DNA from: Mesaphorura yosii
Lineage: Eukaryota; Arthropoda; Collembola; Poduromorpha; Tullbergiidae
Direction of reading: 5' to 3'
Length of the DNA stretch: 64,000 nucleotides
NCBI GenBank assembly: GCA_009869945.1
Contig: WIXG01000077.1
Coordinates: forward strand, 1-64,000
Under the pieces are notes generated by a model. That model searched no databases. It was not told the DNA's origin and worked only from the letters and a program-made list of their open reading frames with translations. Both the position numbers and the translations under genes were made by a program. This document shows positions 42,088-52,394 of this stretch, in pieces. The stretch's first letter is position 1, and each line of letters opens with the position of its first letter.

Positions 42088-43529
42088 ATGGCAGTGGCAG
42101 ACGGTTCTTTCTTGATGGAAACTAACAATAGCGCCGTGTTGGGCGATTCCGAAAAAACTGACGCATCCAACGGAGTTGAGAACGGCCAACAGGAGGAAAA
42201 GAAACACAAATTGGCAACTTCGGACGCATCTTTACTAGACACTTTGACAACATTTGACAAATTCGAGTTGAGAAGCATTTTAAGTCAAAGCCCAGAATAC
42301 AAAAGAGTGGTCCTTGAAGGAGCGTATCACGATCAGGCAGCGGTGATAATTTTCGACAAGAAACCTTTCGCAGAGAGTTCTTTGAATGAGCTCCTGAGTA
42401 GGGGCAGCGAATTGAGTCTTATACTACGCAATGATATTTATGGAAGTTACGACTGTTCACCAATTAAGAAAGAAGCTGGTAGGTTAAATATATTTGTGGC
42501 GAATGCGTATTCATGGGCGAAAGCATGACCTTAACTATTTTCTATTTTATACAGCTATAAAAACAACTATTATTTATCCAGCTACGGAGCAACACATAGA
42601 GAAATACAGATTCTCTCCTTTCGTCTTGGTCGAAGAAACTCAAGAGTTGTACGAGAAAGCTGTGCTGCCGTTTCTTCAATCGGCTTCATTCTCTCTTGAG
42701 GTAAAAACGAAGTTTGATGACGACTCTCCAAGCGTGTTAACGCTATTTCAATGCTTCTAATACATGTGATACTTTTTAGTGGGTATACAACGTTTTGGAA
42801 CACAAGAAAGAAGCTGACAGAATCGTGTTTGAAGACCCTGATCCAGAGACTGGTTTCATTCTTGCACCCGATCTAAAGTGGGACGGAATTCAGCTCGAAA
42901 ATTTATACTTAACCGCTATTGTATTCTCTCGTCGCATTAAGTCCATTCGTGATTTGAACGGCTCTCATCTGCCATTGTTAGAAAACATACTAAAAAACGG
43001 ATCGGTAAGGCTCTTGCTACAATGACTTGAACTAGAAAGTACGTCTAAGTGGTCTATTGAAATTTTATTATTTTTGCTTTCTGAAGAAAGCCATTGAGGA
43101 AAGATACGGTGTGAAGCGAAGCCAGCTTAGGATCTATTTTCACTACCAGCCATCCTACTACCATTTACATGTACATTTTACAACCCTTCAAAGCAACGCT
43201 GCAGGTAAGACAACGACACACAAACGCTCAGTTTTATATTACTACTAATAAATCTTTGAATTTCTCTCTCTCCCAAATTTAACAGGAATATACGCGGAAA
43301 AAGCTCATCTCCTGCAGACTGTCATCGCAAACATAAAATTGAACGACCTCTACTATCAGAAAGCAACGTTTCCTTTCACGGTGAAAGTACACAGCCCTTT
43401 ATACAAGCATGTAAGTGTTAAGCCAAGTTTTTATGGCCCAGTATAAAAGTCTGCCACTTGTAATCGCGATTAATAATGTATTTCTCACTTGCACATTTCC
43501 AGCTCTGCGAACATGGCTACGAATTCTAG
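42088..43529 (+). CDS. DCPS: Scavenger mRNA-decapping enzyme DcpS
   Basis: HIT-family pyrophosphatase that hydrolyses the m7GpppN cap left after 3'-5' mRNA decay. Coding exons: 42088-42478, 42555-42700, 42780-43004, 43087-43204, 43286-43410, 43503-43529, giving 343 residues. Conserved features are [62 protein letters not shown] and the catalytic histidine triad in [10 protein letters not shown]. The last exon is only nine codons (LCEHGYEF and stop) and follows PLYKH, matching the position where the family ends. In-frame Met codons at 42088 and 42115 are both possible starts. The last exon overlaps the first codons of the next gene in another frame. Confidence 0.93.
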
Positions 43530-45021
43530 CTCATCCGCCTGCACAGAAGAACGACAGTGTAATCAAGAACCATTTCAGAAGGCAATACACATTGTAGATA
43601 AAACTTGTGACGAGTCGTGCAAAAATGGCGGCGAGAGTGTAATTGTAGCGGAATATTTTCCTAAACTCTCTGTGATGAATATGTACATAAGATCTGAAGC
43701 AATGCAGGCAACTGGATTCAATCGAATTTCTGTACAGGACGATTGGTCGACAGTTAAAATTCAAGCCTTAAATCTCTCCGTCGTATTCAGAAGCTTAGCG
43801 TTTGAAAGATTGGCGGAAGATCGTGCAGGATCTCCACTATCAATGAGTGAACATGTCGTCCATTATCGCCTTGTTGCGAAACCTCAGTTCTCAACTTTTG
43901 GTTCATCCAGAAGCGAAATTTTACCGGCCCACAAATATGATCAATATGAGGGTGGTAAATGTGGTGCTTCTGCTTCAGTTTATCCAAGATATCTTCAGAC
44001 ATTGCAAGAAAATGTTCCATATTCACTTTATTGTCGGAATTGTTCACGCTCGATTGGAATGGGTATCAAATTTGATAGAGTTCGTGAGTTACCAAGTTCA
44101 AATTGGCTCGAAAAATCTGATGAATGGTTTTGTCATCCACCTTGCGTGAAATCCCACAGCGAAAATAGCCCCGAACCTCAAGTTGCCCAAGCGGATGCTG
44201 AGGAATTGACTCACACGTTGGAGACATTGAATCTTGATACTGATCATACTGACCAGAAATCTCAGAAGACTGCAAAGAACCAAACCCTCTTTGACATCCT
44301 TCAAAATCCTGAGAAATCGACGTGTCTCACGGGACCGTCTTATTGGATTTTGAATTCCAAACAGATTATCGGTGCCAAAGAAATCAACCACGATTCTCAA
44401 GATAAAGCCGTTATCAATGAGAAACCTTGCCACTGTAAATTCTGCGATCGTGAATTTGGCTTGCATTTGAGTGAATCGGCAGTTCAACTTTGGAATTATG
44501 GAGTTTACTGGAGAAAGGCCGGCATTCAAAAGAATGAAGACAATGAAGTTTCTGAAGAGCCTCATCAGCATTCTGCTTTATCAGATTTTAAAAGAATCGT
44601 ATTTGTTGGCATACACGAATTTTCGTTTCATTTAGGTTGTAACATTCTCCTGCAGTGTGTGCGGACAGGAGATGTGATATTCCTTTGGAGCATTGACAAT
44701 AACCTACCCATTTATTATACTACCTTCGAAATGTTTACTTCTACAAACGGACAGGACAAAACAGAGAAGCTTGTAATACTTGAACCACGGAATGCTGTTA
44801 AGTTCTTTTACTACACAATAATTGGTGGAACAACATCACTTCTTAACGAAGCTGACAAATCCATGTGTTCAGATCACGATTTGGAAGTAATCTTACCAGA
44901 AACTGTATTCAAGGCAGGGCTCGTTGAACTTAAGAAGATATCCAGCCTTTATGCAACACAAGACGGATCTTGGAACTGTGCTTTTTTATTTCCGGATGAT
45001 GAAAAAATTGGTAACAAATAA
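43513..45021 (+). CDS. UBE3D: UBE3D-like (HECT_2 family) E3 ubiquitin ligase, single exon
   Basis: Probable E3 ligase that binds an E2 (UBCH10 in mammals). One uninterrupted frame of 502 residues. The family signature is PSSNWLEKSDEWFCHP, just after a CxxC pair (LYCRNC). Further C-terminal are the typical CLTGPSYWILN, a second cysteine pair (CHCKFCDREFG) and the AVQLWNYGVYW-type segment. The N-terminal 150 residues are less conserved and the middle is a variable linker. The ATG has a strong context (AACATGG) but lies inside the last coding exon of DCPS, sharing 17 bases in a different frame. It is the only intronless gene in the window. Assignment rests on spaced motifs, so it is a little less sure than for its neighbours. 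Confidence 0.82.
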   Translation: MATNSSSSACTEERQCNQEPFQKAIHIVDKTCDESCKNGGESVIVAEYFPKLSVMNMYIRSEAMQATGFNRISVQDDWSTVKIQALNLSVVFRSLAFERLAEDRAGSPLSMSEHVVHYRLVAKPQFSTFGSSRSEILPAHKYDQYEGGKCGASASVYPRYLQTLQENVPYSLYCRNCSRSIGMGIKFDRVRELPSSNWLEKSDEWFCHPPCVKSHSENSPEPQVAQADAEELTHTLETLNLDTDHTDQKSQKTAKNQTLFDILQNPEKSTCLTGPSYWILNSKQIIGAKEINHDSQDKAVINEKPCHCKFCDREFGLHLSESAVQLWNYGVYWRKAGIQKNEDNEVSEEPHQHSALSDFKRIVFVGIHEFSFHLGCNILLQCVRTGDVIFLWSIDNNLPIYYTTFEMFTSTNGQDKTEKLVILEPRNAVKFFYYTIIGGTTSLLNEADKSMCSDHDLEVILPETVFKAGLVELKKISSLYATQDGSWNCAFLFPDDEKIGNK

Positions 45022-45148
45022 CATTAACACATTTTATGAATTCATAATTTTTGTTGGCCATTCTGTAGTGTAAGTTTGCTTATAATTTAAATTAAACGAA
45101 ACTTGTAAATAACTATGCTAAATAATAATTTAAGGTTTGTGAGTGGTG

Positions 45149-45154
45149 AATAAA
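45149..45154 (+). terminator. AATAAA poly(A) signal, UBE3D (and perhaps DCPS)
   Basis: Canonical hexamer about 130 bases after the UBE3D stop codon. I saw no AATAAA between the DCPS and UBE3D stop codons, so it may serve both. Confidence 0.5.
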
Positions 45155-45277
45155 ATGATTAAATGCAAATGGTTTACTACCGTCATACGTATTTTGCACA
45201 AGTTTCTTGTTTCGAAGATCAAAACGTTGAGATTGCAGTCGTGATTACTGAGCGAGGCTGCTTTGAGGTTTCTCCTT

Positions 45278-48114
45278 CTAGCTGCTCTCGGCGGCTGCTT
45301 CGAGGGCTCGAGTATAGTACGAGTTGAAATTCATCCTGTTAAGATAAGAAGCCAAAGAAAGTCAAAGTCAAGAATGACTAATCCCGAGGTATCATAAAAG
45401 CGAAAGGTGAAAGCGAACTGGACGAACCTGTGTATGATATTCGACACCTTGGAAGACTGATTTGGATTCGGAACAATGCTGGAAACTAATTTCAAGAAAG
45501 CCACTAATGAAGTCGTAAATTGTTCATCCATTCGCTGCACCGTAACGCCAGCTTTGGTCTTCGGATGTGCGAGCAATCCGGCTGTATTTGTACCCAAGCA
45601 CTTATCGCAAAAGCGGAGGCACAATCGAAATAATTCACTCATTTTGTCGAGGATCGTTTGGTCGGTGAGCATCGAATCCGATAATACTGTGTTGACGAAC
45701 TTCGTGTGCGACACAAGCACGTCGTCAACGTTTTGAACTTTGGACATGGTTGCAATGAATTGGTACCAGGCTGGCTCGATTACCTAAATTGGCCAACATA
45801 AACCAACATGAGTCATTTGTAAACATTGGGACGTTTGGAGAACCAGGATTTTTACCTCAAACGCCATGTAATACAGCAAATTCTGGACAAAGTTCAGCAT
45901 TTTATGGCGCAGAGAAAATACACTTGTAGTGGTTGCCGTCTCCAGCTTTTTGTTCTGAATGCTGGTCTGCTCTCCTTCGATCCAGGTCCGGCATAATTGT
46001 CTTTCAACGTGCTTGCAAAAGAACAGGTGACGGAAGATTATTTGGTAACAGTAAACTGCACGATAATTGAGGACCAACGAAACTGGCCATTCAACTTCAC
46101 AACTGAACGCGAATGCTTCGAAACCAGGTAGAGGGTAGTCGATTATCCCAGAATTGAACTAGACATAGAACGATATCAGTTATTTTAATTCTGCAAATCG
46201 TTCACACTTTCCGATAAATGGCTAACCTCGTGCTCCATGTTCAGCGATATGGGTTCATCGTCGGTCATTGTCTGCTTGCTCATCACGGAAGTGATATCGA
46301 CCATTTGTTGCCGAATTCCGTAAGGAAACAACTGTACTTTGATTGAGTCCTTGTATGGATCCGCCAGAGAAGAGTTTCGGAGGGCCAGTTCCAAAAGTGA
46401 TGACAGCTTTGTCTCAATGATGTCTTCGACAGGTTTGCGGAGTTCGTCTTCGGCGAGATCCAAAAACTGCATGATAAAGTCGCCCTACAAGAAAATCATA
46501 AAAACACTGTGAACCTCCACAATTCTGGAAGCGAACAAGTTATTTGGCATTCAGGATTATTACCTGGCTCATTAGCAAATAGTGCTTAACAGACTCAATT
46601 CGCTTCATCAAATCATAATCCTTCAGCAATACATCTAAAAGTGTTTTGCTTGCGAACGAATATGCCTGGTCAATCGAACTCACGTACATTCGTTCGTGTA
46701 AGTTGTACTTGATGTGTTCACCCTATAATGAAATGCCCTTAAAGTAAGTTTGTAATTTGGAATACTTTGTTTTTGCTTACCGTATGTAAACCTATGTCTT
46801 TTCCACATTGCCGGATAACGTTCAAATATTTGCCAGCTTTCAGAATATCGTTGTGAAGTTTCATTAAGAATGAGGGGCATCTGTTCAAATCGGCAACGTA
46901 TTTCTTTTCCCAATAAATGTCAATAGCGTTAGGGTCCATGGCAAATTGCTCCTCTGTTATACAACTTTCATCCTCAGAGACGAAGAAGTCCCCAAATGGG
47001 TCCTTAATCACACCCTGAAAGGTTTTTGCAATGTAAATGTTAATACACCAATTTTGCACGCTAAAAGGCTATATTCATAGGTATCTGCACGCTAAAATAG
47101 CGTGCAGAATCGGTAGGTTAATAAATATCCTGAGCTGCCTTAAATGATGCCTAGGATTTAAACCTAACCTTGTAAATCCAGTTTTCCAGAATCTTGAAGT
47201 ATGGCTTGGAGGACTCTTCTGCCAAAGTGACACAAAGCTCATGCCCAGCTTCATTTCCAACCATCGATAAGACTTTTTCATGAAGAATAGATAAGACCTG
47301 TCCGCCCACACATTTATTTTCTTCGACCGCATGAACAATGGAACGAATGCAGCTCAACTTCTGCAGTATGGGATTGATGTAGTACCATAGCTTCTGCAAG
47401 GTCAACTCTCCCTGCAATTCGCATTGGGCAGTTAAATATAATGACGCGTTTGAACGCTTAATGAGCACATACTTTGGAAAATCGTGACTCCATTTGAGCA
47501 ATGAAAATGTGATATTCTTTCAAAATCGTGCGAATAGCGGCACACAACGCTTGATTAACTTGACCATTCTCAAATTTGCAATATGTTTCAGTAAATCTTG
47601 TTACTGTGAAATAATAACCTCCGACTTGGGCTATTTGAAGGACCAAATCTCTCAGGCTCGCATCGACGCGATCATCAACCTGGGAAAAAGTAAACGGGCT
47701 GCTTAGCTTCAATTAATGGAAGTAGAGCAGTAGAAGTGTCGAAAATCTTTCCGACTTTCTTACAGTGAATCCAATACTGTTTGCGCTAATTGCATGCGTT
47801 GCTACCAAGGGAGTTTCCAGCCCACTTAATGAGTATAAGATGTCCTCGATCAATGCTCGTTCTTGTTCTTCAATGGAGTACGTTTCTAGCAAAGGCACTC
47901 GTTCCATGGTCACGTCCAGCGCAGAAGAGCCATACTGTGGAACAATGAAGTTCATTGTTGAGTGAACTCGTCGTGATACTTCAAACGGTGATTGCAGCTG
48001 CAGCACACTGCTTTTCTCGATCACACTTAAGGATTCCAGCTTCTTGGCAGCTTCCACTTCTGAATGGAAATTGCTCAGCAGAGAGGCCGCGGAGTAATTG
48101 TTTGAAAAATCCAT
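45278..48114 (-). CDS. TUBGCP2: Gamma-tubulin complex component 2 (GCP2)
   Basis: With GCP3 and gamma-tubulin forms the small complex that nucleates microtubules at centrosomes. Coding exons (minus): 48114-47764, 47679-47473, 47411-47169, 47014-46781, 46722-46564, 46484-46227, 46158-45856, 45783-45428, 45335-45278, giving 722 residues, shorter than vertebrate GCP2 at the N-terminus. GRIP motif 1 includes ERALIEDILYSLSGLE, KLWYYINPILQKL and YFKILENWIYKGVIKDPFGD. GRIP motif 2 includes HYLLMSQGDFIMQFLDLAE, DYPLPGFEAFAFSCEVEWP, YQIIFRHLFFCKHVERQL and RHKMLNFVQNLLYYMAFEV. The last exon encodes FNSYYTRALEAAAESS. The intron at 47015-47168 holds a perfect hairpin (separate entry). Confidence 0.94.
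47085..47109. repeat. Perfect 11-bp inverted repeat with 3-base loop in a GCP2 intron
   Basis: TCTGCACGCTA at 47085-47095 and its exact complement at 47099-47109 are separated by AAA. A further direct copy of TGCACGCTAAAA lies about 30 bases upstream at 47056-47067. The structure is intronic. No known RNA family fits such a short stem. Confidence 0.75.
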
Positions 48115-48535
48115 GATGCACTTGGCACACTTGAGTGTAAGGTCTAAGGTGTGTTTATTATTATTTCAGTTAATTAAACATAACGAGGAACCATGAACGA
48201 GAGAAAGAGAAAGCCCAAGATTTTATTACCGAGCTGATATACACTTGTCAAATGAGAACAGTTCACGAAACCGTTTAGCGCTCTTTTGAGGCAGATGAGT
48301 TCACCTCTTTCGCAAGCACCACTCAGCATTCAACAAAGAAAGTCAGCGTATTGTTGTACAGTATCATTTTCGTTGAGGTCTCGATTCCTTTCGACCAATT
48401 TAATCACGTAATGAATGCTAATTGCGAATAATAAATTATTCAATCATAATCTTGCAATCAGTCATTTTATTCGCAGGCGTTTACGTTTACGTAACGTTTA
48501 GAGTAACAAAAAAGTACACTCTAATCTCTTCTGCA
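48115..48535. other. Intergenic DNA, MTERF4 3' end and GCP2 promoter
   Basis: Some 420 bases between two minus-strand genes. A minus-strand AATAAA at 48471-48466 is the likely MTERF4 poly(A) signal, and the rest is the GCP2 upstream region. No coding sequence is seen. Confidence 0.55.
48466..48471 (-). terminator. AATAAA poly(A) signal, MTERF4
   Basis: Reads AATAAA on the minus strand, about 65 bases after the MTERF4 stop codon. Confidence 0.55.
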
Positions 48536-50049
48536 CTAATAGTAAAAATCTGAAGAATCTTTCTTATTAAAAAAGCTAGACGAGTTATTAGCACCAAAGG
48601 CAGGTGCTAAGAAAAGCTCGGCCTCCTCGTCTTCATCATCCTCATCCTCGCTATCATCTTTCTCGCTAGCATCTTCGTCTTCGTCATCGGACATGTAAAG
48701 TTTTTCCCGTTCCAATTCCTTCTCATAGAGTTCTTCGAACGCAGCCAATTCATTCAAGCTCAACAAATCGTTCGTGCAAATTCTCAAAAATTCCTTATCA
48801 CTCGTACACACGACGTCGACAGGTGGGAAGTATTTGTTGCGCGGAATTCGTGGATTGATCATGTACAATTTCTTGTGCTGCGCGAAATAATTGTCTTTCT
48901 GGAACAGCCCAGCGCGAATCAAAAATTCATGACGAAGTTTCATGTGGCTCAGAGAATGTGAGAGAGTAACCGAACGAACAATTGTCTTGGTTGTATGGCA
49001 AACTTCTTTGATGAGAAACTCGAGCTTCTTCTTGAGAATTGTCTCGTGGTCATAAAGGACGTTCACACAATTTAGAATGGCATACATTGTCTCCTGCCTC
49101 GAAAACCACGATGACAAAAATGCAAAACGCGTTCTCGTTTCTAAACTCGGCTGCTCCACAAGTTGGGGGTAATAATTAAGCATTGCTATAATCGATTTCT
49201 CCGTGTAGCCCATGCTACGCCAAGTAAGCATGGATTCATTGATTTGTTTACTGTACTTTGATAATAGTGGTGGATGTCGAGCCAACATCTGCAAACGGAC
49301 AGCGAAAGCACAAAATTACAATATAACTGATAAGTGAGAGTAGTAGATAATTAAGAGTGTAAATGTTCTTGATTAATGAAGAAGTTATTTACCTGTGCAG
49401 CTTGCTCAGGATGAAATCCGTACATGGTCATATATTCCATAAACTTTACAAAGTCATTGCTATCAAGATGTTTTAACTTCGGATATTTCTGAAAAATGAC
49501 AATTTAGACTCAACAAGAACTGAAAATTCTCTTGTGGTATTGCAGTTACACGAACTTACATCAACTAGTCGTTTCAGGCTGATCTCAGCGTCGTTACTGA
49601 TAACGCCGCTTCGCTCAGCACTTTTTACGGTGAACGATTCAATAAGCACCTCTTCATCGGGCATTGGTTCATGCGCCTCTTCCAATTCCGCGCTGGTCAT
49701 TTTTGTCATATCTATCGGGTCTGTCTCGTTTTCACTTTCCCATTTAATGCTATGAATTCCACCCTTTTCCTTCTTAATTTTTGCTTTCTTCTTAGGCTTT
49801 ACAAAATTCGGGTCGTATTTGAAGTGTTTCTTTTGCTTGAGCAAAATTGGACAGGACTTGAAACACACAGCCTGCTGATAGGACGGAGTGAAAGCATTCC
49901 AATCATTACTTAATCTCAATGTCACTGGCCTGAGACCAGATCCAGTTGCAAACGCAATTATTAATTGTCTTGAACTGCACCGAAATGAAGCAATTGACCT
50001 GATCGAACTTGAACTGACTGACAATGCCCGTGGCGATTGCGGCAAACAT
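48536..50049 (-). CDS. MTERF4: Mitochondrial transcription termination factor family, MTERF4 type
   Basis: In mammals MTERF4 carries the rRNA methyltransferase NSUN4 to the large mitoribosomal subunit. Coding exons (minus): 50049-49999 (start uncertain), 49871-49560, 49488-49393, 49288-48536, giving about 403 residues. MTERF helical repeats are visible as MTMYGFHPEQAAQMLARHPPL, SMGYTEKSIIAMLNYYPQLV and LSHSLSHMKLRHEFLIRAGL. The C-terminus carries a strongly acidic, serine-rich tail (SDDEDEDASEKDDSEDEDD), as in human MTERF4; this and the preceding helix pattern favour MTERF4 over MTERF3. The proposed first exon (MFAAIATGIVSQFKFDQ) looks like a mitochondrial presequence and splices in phase, but its GTCAAT donor is weak and other first exons are possible. 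Confidence 0.8.
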
Positions 50050-51210
50050 TTCTGAATCCAAGAAGCAAGTAAGATTATCATGATACCCGGCTGTCCGGTC
50101 AGCTGTGTCAGGCACACGACACTACGACCTGAAAGAGCAAGCCACATTTTAGCTTCCCATTTCGAAAGCTAATAGTAAATATTCCACGAAAATCACCTTT
50201 CAAACAAACCAAAAGTAAAGACGAGGAGATGATTAGAGCACAGATGCGGATGGTTGCCACAAAATCCAAATTGATGACGCCGAATCAGTGTCCAGAGTCA
50301 GAGTCGACAATAACTTTCGTAGAGTTGCTGCTCTCTGTGATCCCTCTGCGTCTTTTTTCCTTGCAACTCATCGGAAGAAAGTGAGACACGCTTTCACCCA
50401 AGACTCAGCAGCCAACATGACTTTTTGGCGTACGCAACTACGCACATTTATTCAGGGTCTTGTTTATTATGGGCGGCGACCTTTATGTCACATTTTTTGG
50501 AACTTTGGTATGGGACTGCAATGATGCTCAAGCATTCTAATTCTGACTAAGGTTTTAACATGTTTCAGTACAAAATATTTGCTCATTGGCCGTCTCCTCT
50601 TGGATTGCGGTGGGTGGCAGAGCTTTTGCATTGAGTTTCCGTTCATTCCGCCTGGTCGCATGTCTCCGTGCTCATCCGACTGTCCATACTCGACTTCCAT
50701 TTATTGCCATAATTAACGATATTTGTCTGCGGACGAAAGTCTCAAATGAGGGACCTCAAAAGTATGAAGTTCAAACCAATTGCACTCGTGAATTAGTGAA
50801 AGTGCAATCAATTGCGCAATGAAATGACAAGTGAGTACCGGATCTCCCGGAGAAAGTGATGACTTGTCATTCCTCAGGCTCCGCTGAACCAGGTCTGGTA
50901 CCAGACCAGGCGATACGCTGGAAGAAAGGTCATTGCCTCTCTCAATCACATAACGCGATGGATGGCTATGACTGGCCCGCGACATGCTAGTTAGTGCAGG
51001 GATGCCGATGCCAGATCAGAGATTTCGGTTCGGGAGAAACCATGTGTTACTACAAATAATGTGAAAGCAGTGCAGTGCAGCAGCAGAGTCGAGAAACCAT
51101 GCCATGTTGCACTTCGTTTTAGCAGGATCCGGATCCAAGTCTAGGCCTAGGTTGAGTCGTCCGGTTTGTCGCATCGCAGCGCTACGCTGCGTATTTGATT
51201 CATTAATGCA

Positions 51211-51235
51211 TGGCCAGGCGGCCAGGCGGCCAGGC
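51211..51235. repeat. Tandem GGCCAGGC repeat, three copies
   Basis: GGCCAGGC-type octamers repeat head to tail just right of a CATTAATGCATGGCC segment. The track is short and lies upstream of the RBM7/11-like gene. Confidence 0.65.
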
Positions 51236-52130
51236 TAGACGAATCAGCAGCCGAGAGTGCCGTGCGGATGTAACACTCCCAAAATCTTCCCAAGCAAGGC
51301 TCCGAACCAGGAAAGGAACCACATGCCGCATTACTCCCATGCAATGCAATCTGCAATGCAATGGCCTGCTTTAGCTCTTTAAATAATGCATTTCATAATA
51401 CACCGACAGACTCTCAGTCAGTCAGACTGCAGACCAGGCAGACTCAATTCATGCAATCAAAAACGGTTCGGTTTTTTCGGACGACGGAGTACTACAATCT
51501 ACGCTGTCCACAGTACAGTGGCAGTGGCACTCCAATTCGGGTTTGCACGAATTGCAATGGGTCGGCTCATTGGCTGGCTGACTTGGCTGCTGACTCACAT
51601 CGGAGCACAATGGGCAAAAGCAAAAGTACACAAACAATGTTGTTTAGAGGCCAATGGCCATAGCCTCTGCCTTCTACATGCATTCTTATGCTATTCTGTT
51701 CCATGCCATGTTGTGATAGCCTGCCTCTGCATAACAATAACATGGAGCCATTCAGAGCCCAAGCAAGCAAGCGTCCCGCCGATGCCAGTGCAGTGCGGGG
51801 ACTTTAATTTGACTGCTGTTTGTGTACGTACGTACGCTGCAAATGCGATTCTGCGTCTGCTCTTCCTATTCGTTCGTACGGTCGTGTACGTTCCTCTGGC
51901 TGGCTCTGCTTGTGGTTGAAAGCTGAGTTCTGAACTTGTAATTTTAGATAGTCCAAGTCCCAAGTAATACTCCGATTCTGGGTTGAAGTAGGAAATATAG
52001 CAAGAGGCAACAGCAGTGGAAGCAGAAGTAGAAGGTGTTCATTTTGTCAAAAATAGTAGTATTTTTTATAAATACACTTGGTGGGTCTTTCACACTACTA
52101 CACACTCACTCCTCGTTTGCGAATCTCGAT

Positions 52131-52159
52131 CAATAATCATAATCATAATAATCATAATT
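52131..52159. repeat. AT-rich microsatellite (ATA/ATC units)
   Basis: Alternating AATCATAAT-type units form a short simple repeat about 75 bases before the probable 5' UTR intron of the RBM7/11-like gene. Confidence 0.65.
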
Positions 52160-52394
52160 CACAAACCCGAATCCTTCGAGGATTTTAAACAAGTACACGT
52201 AATGAAGTAAGTGGAACTTTGATTCTGGTGGGTGAGCGTCTGATAGTATTGGCTTGACTTGAGTTGTGAGTACTTAACAATCATTATTCGGAATTTGCAG
52301 CTAAGATCACCGATCCAGTCAGCCTGTGAAACTTGCCTTGAGAATATTCAATTTCGACAAACGACAACTTGGTTAGCGGAGATAGAGAGCAGCG

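Larger units (their letters stand above)
50050..52394. other. Intergenic DNA and 5' UTR of the RBM7/11-like gene
   Basis: Divergent region of 2.3 kb. The part around 51.0-52.0 kb is richer in GC, in short tandem words and in overlapping open frames on both strands; none shows a known domain. A probable 5' UTR intron of the RNA-binding gene runs from 52207 (GTAAGT) to 52300 (TTTGCAG). Confidence 0.5.

Noticed and set aside
51386..51919. 177-codon open frame on the plus strand
   Set aside because: No recognisable domain, no good ATG, and several other frames on both strands are open over the same stretch, which points to composition rather than coding.
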